Assembly: GCF_002940205.1 (NCBI RefSeq)
Contig: NZ_MDSK01000007.1
Coordinates: 99,445-163,444, forward strand
Length of the DNA stretch: 64,000 bases
Source of the DNA: Xanthomonas arboricola pv. guizotiae
GTDB taxonomy: Bacteria; Pseudomonadota; Gammaproteobacteria; Xanthomonadales; Xanthomonadaceae
Direction of reading: 5' to 3'
Shown here in pieces: positions 47,091 through 58,076 of the stretch. Each line of letters opens with the position of its first letter. Position 1 is the stretch's first letter. The notes below the pieces were generated by a model that was not told the origin of the DNA, did not search any database, and saw nothing but the letters and a program-made list of their open reading frames with translations. Both the position numbers and the translations under genes were made by a program.

Positions 47091-47245
47091 TGCGCCTTGT
47101 TCGGCATTGCGCCCAGCGACAATCACCCTCGCCCCTGGGGGCATCGCATGCGATGTCATTCGGTCAGCACATGACCGGTGCCTGACATCTGCACCCCGAT
47201 GCGGCCATCGACAGCGGTCAAGCCCACGACCGCCCCGCACTGCTG

Positions 47246-48373
47246 CTACCCGATGCGATCGGAACGCTCCAGCACCCGCCCAATGCCGCTGCGGTCGATG
47301 TCGCTGGCTGCCTGCACCAGCGCCGCGCGATCGCTACCCGGCTCGAACCCGATGCGGAAATGCAGCTCGCCCACCGGCGTGCGCGAGGAATGGATCGACG
47401 ACAGGTTCACCCCGTGCCGCTCGAACACATGCAGCAACGCACGCAACGACCCGGGCTGGTCTTCCGGCAGATACACGCTCAAGGTCAGCGGCTCGGTGAG
47501 GTCGGCCAGCAGGTAGCCCACGCGCTCATAGGTGTAATTGCCGGCGGCGAGCGACTCGCCCCGCAGCGCCTGCGCGTTGTCGTCCAGAAACCGGGCGCGA
47601 AACTGCGCGCGCGCCGCATCGTCGCCTTGCGCGACCAGGGCGCGCAGCTGCTGCAGTTGCAGCAACAGCCGATCGAGCATCTCGCCGACGTACGGATTGC
47701 CGAACTGGATGTCTTCGTAGATCGCCGGATTGAGCGAGAGGATGCGCGCGATCACCGCGGTATCCAGCTCGAACGAGGCCGAGCGATACGGCATCAGCGC
47801 ATGCAGCTCGCCGAGCAGCGGCGCGTAGTCGCGCAAGGTGCCGGCCTGCGCCAGATGGGTGGCGTGCACCATCGCCTGCACCAATGCCATCACGCGGTCG
47901 TGGTGCTCGGGCGTGGCGTACACGCACTCGGCCTGCAACGCGGTGCACAGCGCCTGCACCCACGTGGACCAGTGCTGCAGGCGCGCCTGGCAGACCACCA
48001 TCACCCGCCCTTTCAAGGTCGGCGATTTGGGTGGTGCGGTCATCGGATGCAGGCCGACCACTTCCGCCTGCGAGGTCAACATCGCAGCGACCGGTGCCTG
48101 CTTGATCGAGGTGACATCCAGCCACAGCTGCGAGGCAGCGCGCGCGCCGGCAAGGTCCACATAGCGCTCGATCAAGGCAGCGGTGTGGCGGATCGGCGCA
48201 GAAAAAATCAGCACGTCCGCACGCTGCGCCAACGTGGCTTCGTCGATGTTGCCATCACCGGCCGGATCGAAGCCGATCACCTCCAGCCGCATGCGCGTGC
48301 GCAGGAACTGCGCCAGCCAGCGTCCGTAGGCGCCGGCAATGCCGACGATGCCGACCACCGGCTGCACCATCAT
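47246..48373 (-). CDS. tyrA: Prephenate dehydrogenase
   Basis: This 375-residue enzyme converts prephenate to 4-hydroxyphenylpyruvate for tyrosine synthesis. It begins with an NAD-binding motif (VVGIVGIAGAYGRWLAQFL). The active-site segment VVGLHPMTAPPKSPTLKG parallels LGLHPM of E. coli TyrA. A C-terminal ACT domain (LTLSVYLPEDQPGSLRALLH) should bind tyrosine for feedback. No chorismate mutase domain is fused. The start overlaps the pdxY stop (ATGATG), so the two genes are coupled. Confidence 0.88.
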   Translation of the reverse strand: MMVQPVVGIVGIAGAYGRWLAQFLRTRMRLEVIGFDPAGDGNIDEATLAQRADVLIFSAPIRHTAALIERYVDLAGARAASQLWLDVTSIKQAPVAAMLTSQAEVVGLHPMTAPPKSPTLKGRVMVVCQARLQHWSTWVQALCTALQAECVYATPEHHDRVMALVQAMVHATHLAQAGTLRDYAPLLGELHALMPYRSASFELDTAVIARILSLNPAIYEDIQFGNPYVGEMLDRLLLQLQQLRALVAQGDDAARAQFRARFLDDNAQALRGESLAAGNYTYERVGYLLADLTEPLTLSVYLPEDQPGSLRALLHVFERHGVNLSSIHSSRTPVGELHFRIGFEPGSDRAALVQAASDIDRSGIGRVLERSDRIG

Positions 48374-49278
48374 GCCAATCGCTCGACGGCAAAGCGTGGC
48401 GCGGCAGCGAGTGCGGCCGGTGCGGCGGCCAGCACGTCGAACTCTTCGAAGCCTGCAGCCAGCGTCGCTTCCAGCGCGCTGTGCACGCCGCTGAGCGCAT
48501 GCCCCACCGCTTGCTCGAACGGCACCTCGCGCAGCAGCAAGCCGATCAGCAAGGCCATCAGCACATCGCCGGTGCCGGCCACATCCACCGGCAGATGCGG
48601 CGTGGCCCAGCGATACACCGCCGTATCGCTGACCGCCAGCGTCACCAGCTCACCGGCCGCACCGGCCACGCTGTGTGCGAGCACCCATTGCGGGCCGCGC
48701 GCCAGCAATGCGCGCGCGGCGACGATGGCATCGTCCTGCTGCAGACTCGGCAAGCCGGTCAGGCGACCGAGCTCGAATGCATTGGGCGTCACCAGCCAGG
48801 CATGCGGCAACAGCCGCTCGGCGAAGACGCGCTCCAGCCCGGGTTCCACATACGGGCCGGTGTGGGTGTCGCCGATCACCGGATCCAGGCAATACCGCAG
48901 CTGCGGCACCTGCGGCAAGGTCTGCTCGAGCCAGTCGGCAAACGCCTCGCCATTGGCCAGGCTGCCGAAGTAGCCGGAGACCAGCATGCGCGCACGCTGC
49001 GGCAGGCCGCGCTCGGTGGCACCCAGCAACAGGTCGGCCAACCAGTCGGCCGGCAGGATGCGGCCGCGCAAGCTGGCGTAGAACGGCGCGTTGCTCAGCA
49101 GCGTGGTGGGCACTTCCGCCACACGCAGGCCCAGCGCGCGCAGCGGCGGCACCGCCGCGCTGTTGCCGGCATGGCCATACACCAGCTGCGATTGCACCGA
49201 GATCACATCGATCGGCGAAGGACCATCCGGACGCTGGCGGCGACCGTGGACCAGATGACTGTCGGGGGCATTGTTCAT
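48370..49278 (-). CDS. pdxY: Pyridoxal kinase
   Basis: This 302-residue ribokinase-fold enzyme phosphorylates pyridoxal in the B6 salvage pathway. Family segments are DVISVQSQLVYGHAGNSAAV, YCLDPVIGDTHTGPYVEPGL, TPNAFELGRLTGL and the catalytic anion hole VDVAGTGDVLMALLIGLLL with the active Asp. The first ~20 residues are an extension. It is upstream of, and overlaps, tyrA. Confidence 0.9.
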   Translation of the reverse strand: MNNAPDSHLVHGRRQRPDGPSPIDVISVQSQLVYGHAGNSAAVPPLRALGLRVAEVPTTLLSNAPFYASLRGRILPADWLADLLLGATERGLPQRARMLVSGYFGSLANGEAFADWLEQTLPQVPQLRYCLDPVIGDTHTGPYVEPGLERVFAERLLPHAWLVTPNAFELGRLTGLPSLQQDDAIVAARALLARGPQWVLAHSVAGAAGELVTLAVSDTAVYRWATPHLPVDVAGTGDVLMALLIGLLLREVPFEQAVGHALSGVHSALEATLAAGFEEFDVLAAAPAALAAAPRFAVERLA

Positions 49279-49445
49279 CGCCGCATTTTACGCCAGCGCC
49301 ACGGCGCGCCCGCATTCGATCAATGCGACCGGCACCCGCTCGCGCCTACGTGCACCGCCGCCAGGCCGGTCTTCGCCAGACCGGTCCATGCGCTGGCAGC
49401 AGCCGATATCGCCTCCGATCTGTTGGGACTTCTGCCGCAAGAACG

Positions 49446-49474
49446 CAAATACCGGCCCTCGGGGCCGGCATTTG
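49446..49474. terminator. GC-rich hairpin downstream of dnaJ
   Basis: CAAATACCGGCCC and GGGCCGGCATTTG pair over 13 positions with one mismatch around a TCG loop. There is no T-run, but it is the strongest terminator-like structure after dnaJ on the minus strand. Confidence 0.45.
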
Positions 49475-49509
49475 TCTGGAGAACCTCGCTCCAATGGTGC
49501 AACTTTCCG

Positions 49510-49626
49510 GGCATTCGGGAGCCGCCATCCGCTCCCACGAATCCCGAATCGCCACACTGGCGCACTACCCCGGCAGGCCGGGCCACGCCGCCCTTACGAT
49601 TCCCCAATCCCGATTCCCCATTCCCG
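49510..49626. repeat. GGGAATCGGG-type palindromic repeat, copy 5 (partial)
   Basis: The right arm (ACGATTCCCCAATCCCGATT, 49596-49615) is typical; the left arm around GCATTCGGGAG (49511) is degraded. Confidence 0.55.
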
Positions 49627-49629
49627 GCC

Positions 49630-50757
49630 TCAGGACGTCATCCGATCCCAGAACCCCTTGACGCCATCGATGAAGGTGGCCGACTTGGGCGAATGCTTGC
49701 GTGCATCCTCACCAGTGAACGTGGCTTCGAACTGCTGCAGCAGCTCGCGCTGATCGGCGGTGAGATTGACCGGGGTTTCCACCACCACGCGGCAATACAG
49801 ATCGCCTTCGCTGCGGCTGCGCACCGAGCGCACGCCCTTGCCGCGCAGCCGGAACAGCTTGCCGGTCTGGGTTTCGGCCGGGATGCGGATTTCCGCCTCG
49901 CCGCCCAGCGTCGCCACCCGCACGGTGTCGCCGAGTGCCGCCTGCGAGATGCGGATCGGCACCTCGCAATGCAGATCGTCGCCGTCGCGCTGGAAGATCG
50001 CATGCTCGCGCACACGCACTTCCACATACAGATCGCCCGGCGGCGTGCCGGCCGGGCCGGCCTCGCCCTCGCCCGCCAGACGAATCCGGTCGCCGGTATC
50101 CACGCCGGCAGGCACCTTGATCGACAGCACCTTGTCTTCTTCCACGCGACCGGCACCGTGGCAGGTCTTGCACGGGTTCTGGATCAGCGTGCCGCGCCCG
50201 TCGCAATGCGGGCAGCTCTGCTGCATGGCGAAGATGCCGCGCTGGATGCGCACCTGGCCGCGTCCATGGCAGGTCCCGCATACGTCCACCTTGCCGTCTT
50301 CCGAACCGCTGCCGTGGCAGGGCTCGCACTCGATCAGGGTCGGGATCTCGATGCGGCGCTCGATGCCGGCAACGGCTTCTTCCAGATCCAGCTCCAGCAC
50401 GTAACCGACGTCGGCACCACGCCGCGCGGCGCGCGGACCGGCAGCGCCACCGCCGAAAATATTGCCGAAGATATCGCCAAAGATATCTCCCATATCGGGG
50501 CCACCCGGCCCGCCGCCACCGCCCATGCCGTGCTCGAACGCCGCATGGCCATGCGCGTCGTAGGCGCGCCGCTTATTGCCATCGGACAGCACTTCGTAGG
50601 CTTCCTTGCATTCCTTGAACGCCGCTTCGGCAGCAGCATCGCCAGGATTGCGGTCCGGGTGGTGCTTCATCGCACAGCGCCGATACGCCTTCTTCAGCTC
50701 CTCGTCGCTGGCGCCACGGGCAACGCCCAGCACTTCGTAATAATCGCGTTTGCTCAT
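49630..50757 (-). CDS. dnaJ: Chaperone DnaJ
   Basis: This 375-residue Hsp40 stimulates the DnaK ATPase and binds unfolded proteins. It has the J domain with HPD ([15 protein letters not shown]), a Gly-rich linker, the four zinc-finger repeats [24 protein letters not shown] and CKTCHGAG, and the C-terminal substrate-binding domain. The start at 50757 ([15 protein letters not shown]) is the family start. A dispersed repeat separates it from dnaK. Confidence 0.97.
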   Translation of the reverse strand: MSKRDYYEVLGVARGASDEELKKAYRRCAMKHHPDRNPGDAAAEAAFKECKEAYEVLSDGNKRRAYDAHGHAAFEHGMGGGGGPGGPDMGDIFGDIFGNIFGGGAAGPRAARRGADVGYVLELDLEEAVAGIERRIEIPTLIECEPCHGSGSEDGKVDVCGTCHGRGQVRIQRGIFAMQQSCPHCDGRGTLIQNPCKTCHGAGRVEEDKVLSIKVPAGVDTGDRIRLAGEGEAGPAGTPPGDLYVEVRVREHAIFQRDGDDLHCEVPIRISQAALGDTVRVATLGGEAEIRIPAETQTGKLFRLRGKGVRSVRSRSEGDLYCRVVVETPVNLTADQRELLQQFEATFTGEDARKHSPKSATFIDGVKGFWDRMTS

Positions 50758-50761
50758 GACA

Positions 50762-50900
50762 GGGAATCGGGAATCGGGAGACGGGAATCGTTCAAAGCGC
50801 ACATCCTCAGTAAATCGCAATCGAAAGTGGAAGGGTCAGATAACGGGAAGGAGCGATGCCGCAGCACCGCTCCTCCCATTCTCGATTCCCTATTCCCCAC
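50762..50900. repeat. GGGAATCGGG-type palindromic repeat, copy 6
   Basis: The left arm GGGAATCGGGAATCGGGAGA (50762) and right arm TCTCGATTCCCTATTCCCCA (50880-50899) fill the dnaK-dnaJ gap of 143 bases; the right arm ends next to the dnaK stop. Confidence 0.85.
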
Positions 50901-52829
<1,929 letters not shown>

Positions 52830-52971
52830 GGATACGCTCCTGATGATTCTTCAGCTGTGTCCGGCGACGCCGGGTCTGGCTGAGATGTGGGGGTGGTGCG
52901 CAGGTGTTCAAGCCACCTGCGCAAATCTGCGTTTCGCGCGTGCGCCCGGCAGTTCAACCGGGCGCCCCGGT

Positions 52972-53490
52972 TCAGTCGTGCCTGGCCACGACCACCAGGG
53001 CCGGCCGCAGCAGACGCTCGTTGAGCAGATAGCCTTTCTGGAACACCTGCACCACGTGGCCCGGGGCGATGCCCTCGGCCTCGCCCTGGCTGATCGCCTG
53101 GTGCTGGTCCGGGTTGAATGGCTGGCCGACCGGGTCGAGCAGGGTCAGGCCGTTGTCGGCCGCGACCTTGAGCAACTGCCTGTAGGTCATGTCCAAACCA
53201 TCGCGCAGCGGGCTGGGCTCGCTACCGGCGGCGGTCAGCCCGGCGTCCAGGCTGTCAAACACCGGCAGCAGCTCGCCCAGCAGCTTCTCGTTGGCGAACT
53301 TGCGCGCGTTCTCGACATCGCGGGCAATGCGCTTGCGCTGGTTTTCCAGATCGGCGCGCTCGCGCAGGGCATCGGCCTTGACCAGCGCAATCTCGCTGCG
53401 CAGCGACTCGATCTCGGCCTTGAGCGGATCGGTCTCGGGTGGGTTCTGGGACAGGTCTTCGGAGTCGAATTCGGGGTGGTCTTGGTTCAT
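52972..53490 (-). CDS. grpE: Nucleotide exchange factor GrpE
   Basis: This 172-residue protein releases ADP from DnaK. The start at 53490 ([20 protein letters not shown]) gives the usual acidic head; a long coiled coil ([20 protein letters not shown]) and the C-terminal beta domain with [20 protein letters not shown] follow. Confidence 0.96.
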   Translation of the reverse strand: MNQDHPEFDSEDLSQNPPETDPLKAEIESLRSEIALVKADALRERADLENQRKRIARDVENARKFANEKLLGELLPVFDSLDAGLTAAGSEPSPLRDGLDMTYRQLLKVAADNGLTLLDPVGQPFNPDQHQAISQGEAEGIAPGHVVQVFQKGYLLNERLLRPALVVVARHD

Positions 53491-53589
53491 GTGCAGTTCC
53501 CGGGCAAGCGGAACGCCCGCCCCAATGTCACCCCGTATGTGGGCGCGCGCGCGCGTTTCAAGCAAAACGAGCGTATCGATCGCTGCCGC

Positions 53590-54642
53590 TTATCGCGTGC
53601 CGGGCGGTTCCATGGCCGCGCCCAGCACCTGGGCGGCGGTCTGCACCAGCGGAATCACCCGGTCGTAGGCCATGCGTTTGGGCCCGATCACGCCCAGCAC
53701 GCCCAGCACCTGGCCATTGGCGGCATACGGCGCGGTGACCAGCGAGACGTCGTCCAGCGACACCATGCCGGTCTCCTCGCCGATGAAGATGCGCACGCCC
53801 GGCGCCTGGATGGTGCGCTCGAGCAGCTGCAGGATCTCGCGCTTGCTGGCGAAGGCCTCGAACAGCTCGCGTAGCCGGTCCAGGTCGGACAGGTCCTGCA
53901 CGCCCATCAGCCGGGTCTGCCCGGCCATCACCATGTCCTCGGCACCTGCCGGCACCAGCGCCTCGCTGGCCAGATCCACGCTGTGCGCCAGCAGCTGCTC
54001 CATCTCGTTCTTGGCCATGCGCAGCTCGCGCAGCAGGCAGGCGCGGATGTCCGACAGCGCACGCCCGGCAAATTGCGCATTGAGGTAATTGGCCACCCGC
54101 TCCAGCTCGGCCGGCTCGTAGGCCCGGCGCGGCTCGATCACCCGGTTCTGCACCTCGTTGTCGGCAAACACCAGGATCGCCAGCACCCGGCGCGCGTCCA
54201 GCGCCACGAAGTCGATATGCCGGAACGCGAACTGCTCGCGCCGCGGCGCGCTGACCACCCCGACGAAATGGCTCATCGCCGACAGCATCTGCGAGGCGCT
54301 GCCCAGCAGCGACTGGGTGCCGTTGCCGTTGGCCAGCTCGGCGCGCAGGCGGCGCACTTCTTCCTCGCCGGGCGGCTGCATCTGCACCAGGCTGTCGACG
54401 AACACCCGATAACCGTGCGCGGTGGGCACCCGCCCGGCCGAGGTATGCGGAGAGCTGAGCAGCCCCACATCCTCCAGATCGGCCAGGATGTTGCGGATGG
54501 TGGCCGGGCTGACGTCCAGCCCGGCGTGCTGGGCCAGCGTCTTGGAACCCACCGGCTCGCCATCGCGGATATAGCGGGCAATCAGCGTCCGCAGCAATTG
54601 GCGTGCGCGGGGATCGAGCGTTGGGGACTGTGACGCGCGCAT
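53590..54642 (-). CDS. hrcA: Heat-inducible transcription repressor HrcA
   Basis: This 350-residue protein has an N-terminal winged helix (YIRDGEPVGSKTLAQHAGLD, SPATIRNILADLEDVGLL) and a GAF-like sensor domain ending ALGVIGPKRMAYDRVIPLV-type sequence (GVIGPKRMAYDRVIPLVQTA). It normally binds CIRCE operators. No CIRCE sequence (TTAGCACTC-N9-GAGTGCTAA) is visible upstream of this operon, so its target is probably elsewhere, such as groESL. It heads the operon. Confidence 0.95.
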   Translation of the reverse strand: MRASQSPTLDPRARQLLRTLIARYIRDGEPVGSKTLAQHAGLDVSPATIRNILADLEDVGLLSSPHTSAGRVPTAHGYRVFVDSLVQMQPPGEEEVRRLRAELANGNGTQSLLGSASQMLSAMSHFVGVVSAPRREQFAFRHIDFVALDARRVLAILVFADNEVQNRVIEPRRAYEPAELERVANYLNAQFAGRALSDIRACLLRELRMAKNEMEQLLAHSVDLASEALVPAGAEDMVMAGQTRLMGVQDLSDLDRLRELFEAFASKREILQLLERTIQAPGVRIFIGEETGMVSLDDVSLVTAPYAANGQVLGVLGVIGPKRMAYDRVIPLVQTAAQVLGAAMEPPGTR

Positions 54643-54666
54643 GGGATCATCCGGTGAGACTGGGCA

Positions 54667-54695
54667 TAGATAATGTCTGGCCCTGCGGTTGGCAA
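54667..54695 (-). promoter_or_regulatory. Promoter of the hrcA-grpE-dnaK-dnaJ operon
   Basis: On the minus strand TTGCCA (54695-54690) and TATCTA (54672-54667) are 17 bases apart, 24 bases before the hrcA start codon. A CTTG at the -35 could also serve a sigma-32 promoter, but the CCCCAT-type -10 is not seen. Confidence 0.5.
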
Positions 54696-54758
54696 GCGTC
54701 TTATTCCCTGCCCGCCGCTCCCACCCTAAGCTTCCCCAAAGCGTTCACACTCGACCCC

Positions 54759-56423
54759 ATGCTCAGACACCTCTCCATCAAGGATTTCGCCGTCGTCCGC
54801 GCCACCGAACTGGAATTCGGGCCAGGCATGACCGTGGTTTCCGGCGAAACCGGCGCCGGCAAGTCGCTGATGGTGGACGCGCTGGGCTTCCTGTCCGGGC
54901 TGCGCGCCGACAGCGGCGTGGTCCGCCACGGTGCCGACCGCGCCGAACTGTCGGCCGAATTCCAGCTGCCGGCCCAGCACCCTGGCCTGACCTGGCTGTC
55001 GGACAACGAACTCGACGACGACGCGCAATGCCAGCTGCGCCGGATCATCCGTGCCGATGGCGGCTCGCGCGCCTGGATCAACGGCCGCCCGGTGACCTCT
55101 TCGCAACTGGCGGAGCTGGCCTCGCGGCTGGTGGAGATCCACGGCCAGCACGAACACCAGGCGTTGATGGCCCGCCATAGCCAGCTCGCCCTGCTCGACG
55201 CCTACGCCCGCAACGGCGCGCAACGCGAGCAGGTGCGCCAGGCCAGCCAGCGCTGGCAGGCGCTGCTGGACGAGCGCGATGCGCTGTCCGCGCAAGGCGA
55301 TGTCTCCGACCGCATCGGCTTCCTGGAACACCAGCTCGGCGAACTGGAACGCGAGGATCTGGACCCGGCCGCGATCGCCGCGCTGGACGTCAATCACCGC
55401 CGCCAGGCGCACGCCACCGCATTGATCGGCGCCTGCGACAGCGTGGCCCTGCAGCTCAATGGCGACGACGGCGCCTGCGCACTGGGCCTGTTGCAGGACA
55501 GCCGCCACGACCTGGCGCGCGTGGCCGAGCACGAGCCGCGCCTGGGCGAGGTCGATGCGCTGCTGGACAGCGCGGTCATCCAGATCGAGGAGGCGCTGGC
55601 CCTGCTCGACCGCGTGCGCGACGACCTGGAGGCCGATCCGGCCCAGTTCGAAGCGATGGAGCGCCGGCTCGGTCGCCTGCACGATCTGGCCCGCAAGCAC
55701 CGCGTCACCCCGGACGAGCTGGCCGCCCAGCGCGACCGCCTGAGCCTGGAAGTGGAAAGCCTGCGCGGTGCCGACGAGCGCCTGCAGCAGCTGGACAAGC
55801 ATATCGAGGCGGCGATTGGCGTCTGGCGCAGTGCAGCCAGCACCCTCAGCGCCAGCCGCACCACCGCTGCCGAGGCCTTGTCGGCCGCCACCACCACCCT
55901 GATCGGCGAGCTGGGCATGGGCGGCGGGCAGTTCCTGATCCAGTTGCAACCCCAGGACACCCTGCGTCCGGACCCCAACGGCGCCGAGCGGGTCGAATTC
56001 CTGGTCGCCGCCAACGCCGGTCAGCCGCCGCGCGCATTGCGCAAGGTCGCCTCCGGCGGCGAGCTGTCGCGGATTTCGCTGGCGATCGAGGTGGCCGCAC
56101 TCGGGCTGGATAGCGTGCCGACCATGGTCTTCGACGAGGTCGATTCCGGCATCGGCGGCGCGGTGGCCGACATCGTCGGGCAGAAGCTGCGCGCCCTGGG
56201 CGAAGAGCGCCAGGTGCTGTGCGTGACCCACCTACCGCAGGTGGCCGCCAAGGGCCATGCGCACTACCGGGTCAGCAAGGCGCCGGTGGACGGCATGACC
56301 CAGAGCGCGGTCGAACTGCTCGGCCCGCAGGCGCGCCAGGAAGAACTGGCGCGCATGCTGGGCGGGGTGGAAGTGAGCAAGGAAGCGCGCGCCGCGGCCC
56401 GCAAGCTGTTGCAGAGCGCCTGA
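54759..56423 (+). CDS. recN: DNA repair protein RecN
   Basis: This 554-residue SMC-like ATPase acts in double-strand-break repair. It has Walker A in VVSGETGAGKSLMVDALGFL, the conserved EIHGQHEHQALM, a central coiled coil, signature KVASGGELSRISLAIEVAAL and Walker B TMVFDEVDSGIGGAVADIVG. The start at 54759 (MLRHLSIKDFAVV) is the family start. It diverges from hrcA; no LexA box is clear in the short gap. Confidence 0.96.
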   Translation: MLRHLSIKDFAVVRATELEFGPGMTVVSGETGAGKSLMVDALGFLSGLRADSGVVRHGADRAELSAEFQLPAQHPGLTWLSDNELDDDAQCQLRRIIRADGGSRAWINGRPVTSSQLAELASRLVEIHGQHEHQALMARHSQLALLDAYARNGAQREQVRQASQRWQALLDERDALSAQGDVSDRIGFLEHQLGELEREDLDPAAIAALDVNHRRQAHATALIGACDSVALQLNGDDGACALGLLQDSRHDLARVAEHEPRLGEVDALLDSAVIQIEEALALLDRVRDDLEADPAQFEAMERRLGRLHDLARKHRVTPDELAAQRDRLSLEVESLRGADERLQQLDKHIEAAIGVWRSAASTLSASRTTAAEALSAATTTLIGELGMGGGQFLIQLQPQDTLRPDPNGAERVEFLVAANAGQPPRALRKVASGGELSRISLAIEVAALGLDSVPTMVFDEVDSGIGGAVADIVGQKLRALGEERQVLCVTHLPQVAAKGHAHYRVSKAPVDGMTQSAVELLGPQARQEELARMLGGVEVSKEARAAARKLLQSA

Positions 56424-56484
56424 TCGCGACGAGCAGCTCACAGATTCAGAGTTCCCGTTCCCTCCCTCCCCGCTGACGAAGCTC

Positions 56485-56533
56485 CCTTCCCCCGCCTGCG
56501 GGGGAAGGTGCCCGAAGGGCGGATGGGGGCATG
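56485..56533. repeat. CTTCCCCCGC hairpin repeat between recN and fur
   Basis: CCTTCCCCCGC and GCGGGGGAAGG form a perfect 11-bp stem with a 2-base loop (56485-56508), followed by a GCCCGAAGGGC hairpin and GGATGGGGGC. It is the same family as 6264-6409. The genes on each side converge, so it may terminate both. Confidence 0.75.
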
Positions 56534-56573
56534 AGCCATCCAGCAAACCCACCAACACGCCCCAGAACGCACA

Positions 56574-56591
56574 AGGCGGCCGAAGCCGCCT
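56574..56591 (-). terminator. Hairpin downstream of fur
   Basis: AGGCGGC and GCCGCCT pair around a four-base loop (TTCG when read on the minus strand), 29 bases after the fur stop codon. The T-tract is short. Confidence 0.55.
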
Positions 56592-56619
56592 CTTCGTTCA
56601 TATCTGCAAGACACCAAGC

Positions 56620-57030
56620 TCAGCGCGGACGCTTCTTGCGCACGTACAGCACCAGCGAGTGCTCTTCCAGCTCGTAACCATGCTGGGCGGCGATCTGGCG
56701 CTGCAATGCCTCGATCTGTTCGCTTTCGAACTCGATCACGTGGCCGGTATCCACGTCCACCATATGGTCGTGATGGCCGCCACGATCCAGCTCATACACC
56801 GCCTGGCCGCCTTCGAAATTGTGCTTCAGCACCAGGCCGGCGGCCTCGAACTGGGTCAGCACTCGGTACACCGTGGCCAGACCGATTTCGTCGCCATGGT
56901 CGAGCAGCTGCCGATAGATGTCTTCTGCGCTGAGGTGGTGCTGGTTGCTCTTCTGCTCGAGCAACTCCAGGATCCGCATCCGCGGATGGGTCACCTTGAG
57001 CCCGACTTTGCGCAGGTCGTGGGTTTCCAT
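56620..57030 (-). CDS. fur: Ferric uptake regulator Fur
   Basis: This 136-residue iron-responsive repressor starts at 57030 (METHDLRKVGLKVTHPRMRI) with GGAGA upstream; an earlier in-frame ATG adds 14 residues without support. It has the winged helix (HHLSAEDIYRQLLDHGDEIG, LATVYRVLTQFEAAGL) and metal sites in GGHHDHMVDVDTGHVIEFES and the C-terminal GYELEEHSLVLYV. No CxxC zinc pairs are present, unlike in E. coli Fur. It is divergent from bamE, an arrangement known as fur/omlA in Xanthomonas. Confidence 0.97.
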   Translation of the reverse strand: METHDLRKVGLKVTHPRMRILELLEQKSNQHHLSAEDIYRQLLDHGDEIGLATVYRVLTQFEAAGLVLKHNFEGGQAVYELDRGGHHDHMVDVDTGHVIEFESEQIEALQRQIAAQHGYELEEHSLVLYVRKKRPR

Positions 57031-57134
57031 ATGTTCTCCGTTCATTGGCGATTTAGCGCCAGCTGCCATCAAACGGGTCGCGGCGACCGGCGGGAGTGTA
57101 TCATCGGCGTGATTTCCTCAGCACTTAATCCCCG

Positions 57135-57530
57135 ATGCGTAATCTCCTGCTGGTCGCCGCCGTTGCTCTTTCCACCGCTGGCTGCGGCATCATCTACAAG
57201 CAGCCGATCTACCAGGGCAATCTGATCAAACAGAACGCCGTGGAGCAACTGCAGGTAGGCCAGAGCAAGCAGCAGGTCAGCGCGTTGCTGGGTACCCCCT
57301 CGATCCCCGACCCATTCCACTCGCAGCGCTGGGACTACACCTCCACCCAACGCGTGGACCGCCTGGCGCGTACCGAGGTCAAGAACTTCACCGTGTTCTT
57401 CGAAAACGAGCAGGTCGTTCGCTGGGAAGGCGATTATTTCCCGTCGCAGGACGAACAGCTGGCCAAGTCGGCGCCCAAGCAGTTCGGTCGCAATCTGGCC
57501 CGCGACAAGAAGAAGCAGCGCGGCCGTTGA
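57135..57530 (+). CDS. bamE: Outer-membrane assembly lipoprotein BamE (OmlA)
   Basis: This 131-residue lipoprotein of the BAM complex helps fold outer-membrane proteins. It has a lipoprotein signal (MRNLLLVAAVALSTAGCGII, lipobox TAGC), the SmpA/OmlA core (IYKQPIYQGNLIKQNAVEQL, VGQSKQQVSALLGTPSIPDP) and a Lys/Arg-rich C-terminus. It diverges from fur and has its own terminator. Confidence 0.95.
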   Translation: MRNLLLVAAVALSTAGCGIIYKQPIYQGNLIKQNAVEQLQVGQSKQQVSALLGTPSIPDPFHSQRWDYTSTQRVDRLARTEVKNFTVFFENEQVVRWEGDYFPSQDEQLAKSAPKQFGRNLARDKKKQRGR

Positions 57531-57580
57531 TGCGCCTGGTCGCGCGCTGCGCGATCGCCCAGCTGTCGGCTGCACCAGCG

Positions 57581-57615
57581 AACGCATCCCTTCGAATGGA
57601 TGCGTTTTTTCTTTT
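57581..57615 (+). terminator. Rho-independent terminator of bamE
   Basis: AACGCATCC and GGATGCGTT form a 9-bp stem around CTTCGAAT and are followed by TTTTTTCTTTT. It starts 51 bases after the bamE stop. Confidence 0.92.
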
Positions 57616-57798
57616 GTCTGATCGGAAAGGCGTGTCCGATCACGGACCGCAGCGCGGACCTGGATACCGATCACTGGAACTTTTCGTCAGATGTCGCGTC
57701 GACATGCGCCTGTCCAGGCAACAGGGTGCGTTCACGCCGCAGAATCGCCACCGCAAGCGTCCGCTATGCCGCGTACGCAACGCAGCGGCGGCCAGCCG

Positions 57799-58074
57799 CT
57801 ACCCCCTGGGACCGGCCTTTTTGCCTAGTCCGGCACGGCGCCGCCGTGCCTCCTTCGGATCCAGCAACAGCGGTCTGAGCAATTCGACCCGGTCGCCGTC
57901 GCGCAGCACCTGATCCGCGCGTGCGATCAGCCCATGGATCGCCTGCGCGGCGGGCGGTCGATCCGGTGCCAGACCGGACGCGGCAATCGCCTCGGCCACG
58001 GTGGCGCCCTCGGCCAGCTCCAGCGACACCGAACTGCAGCGGTCCGGCCAGGCCAGCACGACGTCGACCCGCAT
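57799..58074 (-). CDS. rnfH: RnfH family ubiquitin-like protein
   Basis: This 91-residue protein (MRVDVVLAWPDRCSSVSLEL, VAEAIAASGL, DRVELLRPLLLDPKEARRRR) matches the RnfH/UPF0125 family with a beta-grasp fold. Its function is unknown; it is regularly encoded after ratA, as here, two bases after the ratA stop. Confidence 0.92.
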   Translation of the reverse strand: MRVDVVLAWPDRCSSVSLELAEGATVAEAIAASGLAPDRPPAAQAIHGLIARADQVLRDGDRVELLRPLLLDPKEARRRRAGLGKKAGPRG

Positions 58075-58076
58075 GC

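Larger units (their letters stand above)
49279..49629. other. Intergenic region between dnaJ and pdxY with hairpins
   Basis: No gene is supported here. It contains a strong hairpin (49446-49474) and a partial copy of the GGGAATC-type repeat next to dnaJ (right arm at 49594-49626). Confidence 0.6.

Noticed and set aside
47030..47095. Chromosome replication origin
   Set aside because: DnaA boxes are present, but no dnaA, dnaN or gyrB gene and no AT-rich region lie nearby.
54643..54758. CIRCE operator upstream of hrcA
   Set aside because: No TTAGCACTC-N9-GAGTGCTAA or close variant was found; only an ordinary promoter is visible.
57527..57913. Open frame on the plus strand after bamE
   Set aside because: It runs through the bamE terminator and into rnfH on the other strand; composition is not protein-like.
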